A stretch of 64,000 bases of DNA, taken from positions 1 to 64,000 of the forward strand of contig SVHA01000004.1 of the NCBI GenBank assembly GCA_015056085.1, written 5' to 3'. Source of the DNA: Clostridiales bacterium (GTDB lineage Bacteria; Bacillota; Clostridia; Christensenellales; Aristaeellaceae). The position numbers and the translations under genes are program-made. The number at the start of each line of letters is the position of its first letter. Position 1 is the first letter of the stretch. This document shows, piece by piece, positions 26,966-33,564 of the stretch. Under the pieces are notes generated by a model, which was given only the letters and a program-made list of their open reading frames with translations, was not told the origin of the DNA and searched no databases.

Positions 26966-27246
26966 GTTTTGGGGCAGTCTTATGGATTTGGCTTGTTTTT
27001 TTCGGAGCAACCAGGGGGCTTTCCGATCGGTCCGCCTTCGCTTCGCTTCGGAAACTCGCCTTCGGCGACTGCCCACTGGGCAGTTCGTTTCCCCTGGACC
27101 CCTTCGGTCTGCACCCCTACAACTATTTTGAGCAAGTAACAAAGGGAAACCGTTCCTCCAACTATCATGTTCCGAATTGTATGTACGGAGGGAGCCCGAA
27201 GGTTTCCAAAGGGCGATCGGAAAGCCCCTTGGTTGCTCCGGCAAAA
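26966..27246. repeat. Hairpin modules (direct and inverted)
   Basis: 27008-27110 repeats the 3105-3210 module (GACTGCCCACTGGGCAGTTC). 27180-27240 carries the GATCGGAAA-loop hairpin with a stem reading CCAAAGGGC/GCCCCTTGG, an imperfect variant. No gene. Confidence 0.75.
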
Positions 27247-27590
27247 CCGAGTAACAGGCATCAGACAACAACCTCTACAACAGTTCCGGCGTGCGGCGCA
27301 CCGTCGCCGCACACGGACTCCATCGGAGCGACCCCGAAACGGGCCGCCCCTGCGAGGCGTTTGAGGGTAAGCCAACCAAATAACTCCTAGTGACCGGGGG
27401 AAAGGGGGGAGTCCAGAGGGGGTGTCTCCGGGTGGGATGAATTGAGACACCCCCTCTGGCCCTCTTTGGTTCTTTCTCAGGCCTGAGAAAGAACAATCAT
27501 CAAACGCTACCCCTTGCAAGAGGTCATGCCCGCAGCACCGCAGGCTCCCCCACCGTCTAACGGCGGAGCCCCCTCCCGGAGGGGGCTTTT
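27247..27590 (-). repeat. Long multi-hairpin repeat, copy 2 (inverted)
   Basis: The core 27282-27494 is nearly identical, in reverse orientation, to 2837-3050. The palindrome with centre CTCAGGCCTGAG lies at 27469-27494 and the GAGACACCCCCTC/GAGGGGGTGTCTC inverted repeat at about 27411-27458. It shares flanks with copy 1 on both sides (ATGCCTGTT on one, GGAGCCCCC hairpin on the other), so the copied unit is at least 340 bases. Confidence 0.9.
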
Positions 27591-28086
27591 CTTTGTGCCG
27601 AAGCACAACTTTTGCCAACGGCAAGATCTTGTCTGCGAGGTGGAGTTTCGCCCTCACGGGCGACCAAAGGGCTTTCCGATCGCCCTTTGGAAACCTTCGG
27701 TGCCCCTCCGGATGGAAGGGCATTAGACTGCTCATTGGGGGAACAGTTTACCTTTCTTCGTTTAGGTCTACTTACAAAAGAGCAGACCGAAGGGGTCCAG
27801 GGGGCGATCGGAAAGCCCCCTGGTTGTTCAGGAAAAGACAAGGTAAATCCATCAGACTACCCAAAACAAAAACACCCCGGAAATCCATCAGGATTTCCGG
27901 GGGATGGGTCAAGGGCCAATGGCCCTTGCGGGGGTATCGGGGGCAGCGCCCCCGATTGGGTTTCCAAAGGGCAAAGCCCTTTGGCGGGGTGCAGGGGCAA
28001 AGCCCCGCATAAGGGTTTCCAAAGGGCAAAGCCTTTTGGCCGGGTGCAGGGACAGCGTCCCTGCCGGGGTGTGGGCGGAACCCCAC
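27591..28086 (-). repeat. Hairpin modules and minus-side palindrome array
   Basis: 27640-27710 and 27795-27830 carry the GATCGGAAA/TTTCCGATC loop hairpins on two different stems (CCAAAGGGC and CCAGGGGGC). 27870-28086 is a mirror of the scfB-side array: CCGGAAATCC/GGATTTCCGG, AAGGGCCAATGGCCCTTG, GGGGGCAGCGCCCCC and CCAAAGGGCAAAGCCC. Confidence 0.8.
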
Positions 28087-28118
28087 AAAAAACTCCCCGG
28101 AGAGAAATCTCCGGGGAG
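28087..28118 (-). terminator. Terminator of the flavoprotein gene
   Basis: CTCCCCGGAGA pairs with TCTCCGGGGAG, followed on the minus strand by TTTTTTG. About 45 bases past the stop at 28163. Confidence 0.9.
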
Positions 28119-28162
28119 GGTATTCACAAGGAATACATCAGCAGAAGTCTTCTGCCTATGGG

Positions 28163-30025
28163 TTACTCGCCCAGGGCCAGTTCGGCGGCCTCGGTGCCGG
28201 CGATGCGGCCGAAGACCACGAAGTCAGCCACGGCGTTGCCGCCCAGGCGGTTCTGGCCGTGCACACCGCCGGTGATTTCGCCAGCAGCGAACAGGCCGGG
28301 GATCACGGTGCCTTCGGTGGAAATCACTTCGGTGTTCTCGTTGATCTTCACGCCGCCCATGGTGTGATGGATGCCAGCGGTGACCTTGATGGCGTAGAAG
28401 GGAGCGGTGTCCAGAGGATTGGCGAAGTTCACACGGCCAAACTCAGGATCGTTCTTATCAGCCACATAGCCGTTCCAGGCATTCATGGTAGCAGCGAAAG
28501 CGGTGGGATCCACGCCGATGGCAGCAGCCAGCTCTTCGTAGGTGTTGCCTTCGAAGGTGAAGCCCTTGGTCTTGTAGCCCTGGATCACGGAGGAACCAGC
28601 CATCATGGCGTCGTCCACGATCAGCCAGGAGAAGGAACCGGTCTGATCGATTTCAGCAGCGGAAACCACGTCACGGGTGCCCACTTCGTCGATGAAGCGC
28701 TTGCCTTCGGCGTTGACCAGGATGGCGCCATCGCCGCGCAGGCTCTCGGTGATCAGAGCAGAAGAGTCAAACTGCACGGTGGGATGGATCTGGATCTGTT
28801 CCATGTCCACGGTGGCAGCGCCCACAGCTTCGGCCATCTTGATGCCGTCGCCCAGGATGCCAGGAGCGTTGGTGGTCATGAAGCCCTTGAGTTCAGGCTT
28901 GTAGGAAGCGACCATGTCCAGGTTGGCGCCGAAGCCGCCGGTGGCCAGGATGACAGCCTTGGCTTCGATGGTCACGGTGTTGCCGGCCTTGCCTTCAGCC
29001 ACGATGCCGGTGGCAGCACCGTCGGTCATCACGATGGACTTGGCATTGGTATCCAGCAGGATGGTGATGTTCTCGTTCTCGTTGCAGGCAGTCTCCAGCA
29101 GGGGGATCATGTAGGAGCCCACAGCCTGCACCTTGCCGTCCACCTTGGCCTTGTGGGCACGGTTGACGGAAGCGCCGCCCAGAGCAGCGGTGGTGTTCAG
29201 GTCGATGCCGTAGCCCTTGAGCCACTCGATGCCGTCGTTGGCATTGGAAGCCATGGTTTCCACCAGGGTGGCGTCGTTGGTACCGTAGCCGCCGATCATG
29301 GTGTCCAGAGCCATCAGCTCTTCAGAGTCGAAGTAGCCGTTGGGCTCAGCCTTGTAGGCGTCCCACTGCACCTGAACTTCACTGGCCAGGTCGGTGATGG
29401 TGGCATGATCAGCATACTGATTGGCAGCCTTGGCCAGGGTGGCGTCCACGCCGGCAGACTGGCCGAACTCGATGGTGTCCTGCACGGAGGTGTCGCCGGC
29501 GTTCATGCCGCCGGTGGCACGCACGGAGTTGCCGCCCACGATGGGCTGGCTCTCCACGATGATGACCTTGGCGCCCTTTTCAGCAGCAGACAGGGCAGCG
29601 GTCATGCCGGCGCCGCCGGCACCCACGATAACCACATCAGCGGTGTAGGTGACGTCTTCGGCCACTTCTTCCACCTTGGTCATGTAGTTTTCGGGATTGA
29701 CGCCAGCGTCAGTCAGGGCCAGCTTGGCAGCTTCCTTGATGGCGGTGGAAGTCACGGTAGCGGTGGACATCACGTCCACTTCGATGGTGTTGCCGGCCTT
29801 CATGGCAGCAGGCAGCTGTTCCAGCGCCTTGGAGCCAATGCCCTGGGTTTCGCCAGCGCCTTCGGCCACCACTTCGGTGATGACGCCATCTACCAGGGTG
29901 ATGGTCACGGTGACGTCGCCGTTGTAACCAGCAGCAGTGCCGGTGCCGGTGACGGTTTCAGCCATCGCAGGCACGATGCCAACCATCATGCACAGGACGG
30001 TCAGAAGAGCAAGAATACGCTTCAT
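28163..30025 (-). CDS. Exported FMN/FAD flavoprotein reductase (fumarate/urocanate reductase family)
   Basis: 620 residues. A signal peptide (MKRILALLTVLCMMVGIVPAMAE) is followed by an FMN-binding domain (about 25-105) whose DVMSTATVTSTAI matches the motif for covalent FMN attachment to a threonine by ApbE. The flavoprotein domain has the FAD motif VVIVGAGGAGMTAALSAAEKGAKVIIVES near 130, GGMNAGDTS, and the catalytic region HPTVQFDSSALITE, RGDGAILVNAEGKRF and HHTMGGVKINENTEV, ending GEITGGVHGQNRLGGNA. Such proteins reduce enoates such as fumarate or urocanate outside the membrane. The true electron acceptor and donor cannot be read from the sequence. Ribosome site AAAGGAG. Confidence 0.88.
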   Translation of the reverse strand: MKRILALLTVLCMMVGIVPAMAETVTGTGTAAGYNGDVTVTITLVDGVITEVVAEGAGETQGIGSKALEQLPAAMKAGNTIEVDVMSTATVTSTAIKEAAKLALTDAGVNPENYMTKVEEVAEDVTYTADVVIVGAGGAGMTAALSAAEKGAKVIIVESQPIVGGNSVRATGGMNAGDTSVQDTIEFGQSAGVDATLAKAANQYADHATITDLASEVQVQWDAYKAEPNGYFDSEELMALDTMIGGYGTNDATLVETMASNANDGIEWLKGYGIDLNTTAALGGASVNRAHKAKVDGKVQAVGSYMIPLLETACNENENITILLDTNAKSIVMTDGAATGIVAEGKAGNTVTIEAKAVILATGGFGANLDMVASYKPELKGFMTTNAPGILGDGIKMAEAVGAATVDMEQIQIHPTVQFDSSALITESLRGDGAILVNAEGKRFIDEVGTRDVVSAAEIDQTGSFSWLIVDDAMMAGSSVIQGYKTKGFTFEGNTYEELAAAIGVDPTAFAATMNAWNGYVADKNDPEFGRVNFANPLDTAPFYAIKVTAGIHHTMGGVKINENTEVISTEGTVIPGLFAAGEITGGVHGQNRLGGNAVADFVVFGRIAGTEAAELALGE

Positions 30026-30054
30026 GTTGATTCGTCTCCTTTAGATTGTTTTTT

Positions 30055-30107
30055 CTCTGTTTTTCACAGAGCACATGGATTATATCATACTTTTTCTCCC
30101 TTGTATA
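30055..30107 (-). promoter_or_regulatory. Promoter and leader hairpin of the flavoprotein gene
   Basis: Minus strand TATACA (30102-30107), 17-base spacer, perfect TATAAT (30079-30084). The leader has hairpin CTCTGT/ACAGAG (30055-30071) followed by AAAAAAC and the ribosome site. Confidence 0.65.
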
Positions 30108-30119
30108 GCACTTTGACGA

Positions 30120-30451
30120 ATTTTTAACAAAATATTTTACAGGCGTTAAGATTTTCGGGAAATGTGCGCTTGTATACAAAATTCAAGACAAACAAGCCGC
30201 ATCGAGGATTTTCCTTTTTGTCGGAACCCGGGTTTCTTAATGCCGGTAAAGGTTGATGAAGGGGATGCAGGATAAGGGAGGAGGCACGGGCGAGTAAAAA
30301 ACTGCCAAAACACGCCTCCGATATAGCAGTCTTTGCAAGGACAAATAAAGGCACCCTCCGATGAGAGAGATGGCTGCCATCAGGCAGATAGAGGGAGAAT
30401 TTTTAGACGAATGCCTTCCACGAAATCCTGCTTCTCAGATGAAAACAAATC
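30120..30451. other. Gene-free AT-richer stretch
   Basis: Between the flavoprotein promoter and the tandem hairpins I see no convincing coding frame, RNA gene or palindrome array. The base composition shifts toward A+T, marking the edge of the apparently foreign segment that runs to about 32560. Confidence 0.5.
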
Positions 30452-30532
30452 CACCCGCCTCCGGCGAAGCGGATTTCATCACGAAGTGGTTTCATCGCCG
30501 AAGGCGATTTCACCCGCCCAGAAGGGAGATTT
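30452..30532. repeat. Tandem mini-hairpins separated by TGAAATC
   Basis: On the minus strand short stems such as GCCTTCGGC, ACTTCGT and GCTTCGCC alternate with TGAAATC/TGAAACC. Four units of about 16-22 bases. The spacer stays constant while the stems change. Confidence 0.7.
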
Positions 30533-30535
30533 CAG

Positions 30536-30566
30536 CAAAAAAAGAGAGTCCCTTCTGGAACTCCCT
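30536..30566 (-). terminator. Terminator after the M48 peptidase gene
   Basis: A ten-pair stem AGGGAGTTCC/GGGACTCTCT (with G-U pairs), loop AGAA, followed on the minus strand by TTTTTTT. About 90 bases past the stop at 30656. Confidence 0.75.
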
Positions 30567-30655
30567 TTTCTGTGTTTGCACCCTCGGTTCGATACAAGAT
30601 ACCCGCTTATAACGGTAGGTTCATATAAGAGCATTCGAGAGGCAATCGTAGAATT

Positions 30656-31375
30656 TTACTCTTCAGCCGATGCAAAGTCCAAATAATCAAGAATCTGGTT
30701 GTTCAAATTCTTTCGGACATCACGCCAATTGGGCATAAACTTATCCATCAAAGTGACGAATTTCTCATTATGCCCTTTTTCCACCAAGTGTACCAGTTCG
30801 TGCAAAATAACATATTCCAAACACTCCGGTGTTTTCTTTGCCAGCTGGAGATTCAGCCAAATCTTGCGGGTTTTCACATTACAGGTACCCCAACGGGTAG
30901 TCATATTCTTGGTTTGCCATCCGTCAGGATGGAGTCCTGTAATCTGCTCCCATTTGGGCAGCACACGCTCAATCTCAGCCTTCAGAATACCGCGATACCA
31001 TTCGTTTACGAACTTTTCTCGCTGCTCGGTAGTGCTACCCTCTCGCACCGTGAGGATCGCCTTTTCACCGTCCAAAACAAGAGAGTTCCCCTTATTGCTG
31101 TAGTTGACCAGCAGATAATACTGCTGTCCCCAAACATACAGTGCCTCACCGGAAACATACTCTCTGGCAGTCTGCCGAGGCTGCTTTTCAAATTTCTCTT
31201 GTTGCCGCCGTATCCAGCCAATTTTCGTCCGGATGAACAGTTCGATACTGTCATCACTCAGATTGGCCGGGGCTGACACCTCCACATGACCGTCTGGCGG
31301 TTTGACATAGAGGTGCATATTTTTTATTGTTTTTTTTGTTACGGACACTTCTATGCCGTTTACCACCATTCGCAT
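30656..31375 (-). CDS. YgjP-like (DUF45) M48-type metallopeptidase
   Basis: 239 residues. The zinc motif HELVHLVEKGHNEKF (near 190) with the preceding TRWGTCN..RKIWLNLQLAKKTPECLEYVILHE is the signature of the DUF45/YgjP family, which often sits beside type I restriction genes. The start overlaps the stop of the hsdR fragment by one base (TGATG), so it was translated as part of the restriction operon. The base composition and codon use look AT-richer than the flanking genes, a sign of transfer. Substrate unknown. Confidence 0.85.
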   Translation of the reverse strand: MRMVVNGIEVSVTKKTIKNMHLYVKPPDGHVEVSAPANLSDDSIELFIRTKIGWIRRQQEKFEKQPRQTAREYVSGEALYVWGQQYYLLVNYSNKGNSLVLDGEKAILTVREGSTTEQREKFVNEWYRGILKAEIERVLPKWEQITGLHPDGWQTKNMTTRWGTCNVKTRKIWLNLQLAKKTPECLEYVILHELVHLVEKGHNEKFVTLMDKFMPNWRDVRKNLNNQILDYLDFASAEE

Positions 31376-32280
31376 CAGTATTCCTCTTGTTCTACGATAA
31401 TTTTGAAGACGCGTTCAACTTCATCCTTAGTTTTCAGGATTTTCAGCAGCTCGCGCTTAATACGGCGCTCCTTGACCGGGTCATTGCGGAATCTATCCAT
31501 TTTGGAACGCATAACAGCAGCATGGAGTGCTGCAGCCAGATCCGCATCACAGCCAGTATTATCATACAATGCTCTCATAGCCGCACTGTGGCGCACCTTC
31601 TCCGGATAGCTTTCATTTTCCTCCGGCTTGGTTACATTGCGAGCCAGTTCGATGTACTTCTCCAGCAACTGTGCGTATGTAATAACCCCCTGCTTACGTT
31701 CCCGAATCAGCTGCTCCAGAACAGCGGACATCTTTTCATAGTATTTGGGATTCAGGACAATCTTTTCAACCACCTTTTTGCGGATGTTGTTCTCAATTGC
31801 CTCTGCTGCACTTTCCTGTTCCTTGGACTTAGTGCCTTCACCCTCCAACTTGCCGCGCTGAGCCAAGATAAAATCGAGCAGAGTGAAATCATCAAAATCC
31901 CCTATGATACGTGCATCCTCCGCCACGATATAATTATCGATCAGGTAACGCATACCGGGTTCATACGCTTTCAGGTCAATAAAGTCACCGCTGGCACGAC
32001 CAATGGTTGCTTTCAGCGCAATATAAAAATTGACCGTCTTGTCATGCTGTTCCTGCTGTGCCTGAGAATAGCCAAGTTCACCCATCATAGGCTTCACTTC
32101 TGCATAGGCACGAATGAGGGCATTGACCAGACGATACAGCCGTTCACGCATTCTGGCATATGCCTCATCATTATCCACATCAACACCGTTTTCGCCGCAG
32201 AAATAATGCAGATAATCCAGCTCATCCTTCGGATGCTGCACACCTTCGCAAAGTTCGTCCAATTCATCGAGGATACCCAT
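31375..32280 (-). pseudogene. hsdR: Type I restriction enzyme HsdR, C-terminal fragment
   Basis: 301 residues resembling the helical C-terminal end of HsdR (start ..ILDELDELCEGVQHPKDELDYLHYFCGE, end ..KTKDEVERVFKIIVEQEEY). Full HsdR subunits are about 1000 residues with PD-(D/E)XK nuclease and helicase domains; none of those motifs (no Walker A, no DEAH) is present. The ATG at 32280 is just the first after the break and has no strong ribosome site. The break coincides with the end of a serine recombinase fragment on the other strand, so the 5' part was replaced or lost by recombination. It may still be translated, but restriction activity is not expected. Confidence 0.75.
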
Positions 32281-32281
32281 A

Positions 32282-32392
32282 GAGTTTGATGATGACCTTT
32301 GGCTGGCGGCAGTCGATCATGCCACGGTCTATGCCGATGAAACAGTGGTATTCACCTTCAAAAGCGGAATTGAAATAAGGGAGCGAATGTAA
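32282..32392 (+). pseudogene. Serine recombinase, C-terminal fragment
   Basis: About 36 codons read EFDDDLWLAAVDHATVYADE, then TVVFTFKSGIEI and a stop at 32390-32392. This is the usual ending of large serine recombinases of clostridial mobilizable elements (W..xVDxVTVYxxxxxxFTFKxGxEI). The catalytic and DNA-binding parts are absent; the fragment joins the hsdR fragment directly. Confidence 0.65.
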
Positions 32393-32393
32393 T

Positions 32394-32436
32394 AAGGCTC
32401 GGAGCCTGGGTGATTTCCCAAGTTCCGAGCCTTTTT
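32394..32436. terminator. Terminator after the recombinase fragment
   Basis: AGGCTCGGA pairs with TCCGAGCCT and an inner GGG..CCC, followed by TTTTTC on the plus strand. A-rich bases on the other side make it nearly bidirectional. The remaining 32437-32625 holds no gene that I can support. Confidence 0.75.
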
Positions 32437-32625
32437 CTCTATATTCTGATATGCACCCACAGGCAGATAAATCTAACGATACCGGGTTCTTTACAACGCA
32501 AAACAGCTGATTTCCGGTAGGCAAAGGTCCAACGATAGCAACGAATTCCCTGTTTTAAGGGCTTGTTTCTCTATGGGTGCATTGGTAAATGGAAAACCCT
32601 TGAAATGACAGCGGTTTTCCGCATA

Positions 32626-32669
32626 AAAATAACGAACCGACAGTCGATAATTGTATCAACTGTCGGTTC
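32626..32669 (-). terminator. Terminator of tRNA-Leu
   Basis: GAACCGACAGT (32634-32644) pairs perfectly with ACTGTCGGTTC (32659-32669). The minus strand continues with a T-rich stretch (GTTATTTTTATG). Confidence 0.85.
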
Positions 32670-32674
32670 AGTTA

Positions 32675-32762
32675 TGGTGCGGGAAACAGGACTTGAACCT
32701 GCATGAAGAAAGCCCTCACTAGAACCTGAATCTAGCGCGTCTGCCAATTCCGCCATTCCCGC
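32675..32762 (-). tRNA. tRNA-Leu (anticodon CAG)
   Basis: Minus strand GCGGGAATGGCGGAATTGGC..: acceptor GCGGGAA/TTCCCGC, a long variable arm typical of class II tRNA, anticodon stem CTAGA/TCTAG with loop TTCAGGT (anticodon CAG), T-arm GGTTCAAGTCC, and an encoded CCA (32675-32677). It reads CUG, the dominant leucine codon in this GC-rich genome. Confidence 0.95.
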
Positions 32763-32857
32763 AGAATACCTATATAGTATTCTCCCCTTTTCGTGGTTTC
32801 CCTTCTTTTTTTCGGAAAAAATGAAAAGTTTTTCAGAAAAAGCGAATGCAGGGGGGC

Positions 32858-33442
32858 TCATAGTTTGAGCCTGAACAGGCCGTGATGGTTGCAGTAGGCG
32901 TACAGCCATTTGATGCGGTTGATTTTGAAGCGGGCTTCCGGGGTGCTTTCCGGATAGAGTTTCTGAAACTGGACGCCCATATCGGAAACGGCGGCGAAGA
33001 AGGACAGATAGTGGGTTTTTGTAGCCGGGTGATGCATGGTCACATAGTATTCATCCTCCACCACTTCAGCGCTGATGCGGTGCTCGCCGTCGCAGTCCTC
33101 CGCTTCAAGGGCGGGAAGGGTGATGCCACAGCAGCTGACCACCGCCTCGCCGGAAGAAAAGAGCACGTTGCCGCAGAGGGGGCAGACGTAAAACCTGCTC
33201 CTGAGGATATTGGCGGATTTGTTGGTGTTCCTGATTTCTTCGCCGGAAAACAGCTCGATGACGGAAATGCCCAGGGCGGCCGCCAGAGGCTCGATGAGGG
33301 AAATGTCCGGGAAGCCGTGGCCGTTTTCCCATTTGCTGATGGTCTTGCTGCTGACGAAGAGTTTCTCTGCCAGTTGTTCCTGGGTGAGCCCTTTTTCCTC
33401 CCGCAGTTTGCAGATGGTGTTGCCGGTGACGTACTGATCCAT
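32858..33442 (-). CDS. XRE regulator with desulfoferrodoxin-like C-terminal part
   Basis: 194 residues. An XRE helix-turn-helix (about 8-62, ICKLREEKGLTQEQLAEKLFVSSKTISKWE) is followed by a zinc-ribbon-like CPLCGNVLF..SCCG near 85-105 and a tail containing VTMHHPATKTHYLSFFAAVS, which resembles the superoxide reductase/desulfoferrodoxin pattern HPMTxEHYI. It may sense redox state or metal at that site; the idea rests only on the resemblance. Start chosen at the ATG after GAAAGGGG. Monocistronic. Confidence 0.75.
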   Translation of the reverse strand: MDQYVTGNTICKLREEKGLTQEQLAEKLFVSSKTISKWENGHGFPDISLIEPLAAALGISVIELFSGEEIRNTNKSANILRSRFYVCPLCGNVLFSSGEAVVSCCGITLPALEAEDCDGEHRISAEVVEDEYYVTMHHPATKTHYLSFFAAVSDMGVQFQKLYPESTPEARFKINRIKWLYAYCNHHGLFRLKL

Positions 33443-33520
33443 TTGATTCAGCCCCTTTCGCAAAACAGTATAGCATGTTCAGTGGGGGAAGGGTACCTGC
33501 GAAAAGTAGAGTTGGGGCGT

Positions 33521-33551
33521 AAAAAACAGGGACGGATGCTCTCCGTCCCTG
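33521..33551 (-). terminator. Terminator of the GH38-GH3 operon
   Basis: CAGGGACGGA (33527-33536) pairs with TCCGTCCCTG (33542-33551), followed on the minus strand by TTTTTT. Confidence 0.9.
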
Positions 33552-33564
33552 TCAAAATATGATG

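Noticed and set aside
27275..27496. 73-codon frame in the long repeat with sequence FLRPEKEPKRARGG, also seen in copy 4
   Set aside because: The frame spans perfect palindromes and differs in extent between copies; no ribosome site. I treat it as a by-product of the repeat, though a search for purifying selection would settle it.
30570..30655. GGTTCGATAC segment resembling a tRNA T-arm
   Set aside because: No acceptor, D-arm or anticodon stem could be built around it.
32264..32524. 86-codon minus-strand frame next to the hsdR fragment
   Set aside because: It is antisense to the recombinase fragment and crosses a terminator hairpin; no ribosome site.
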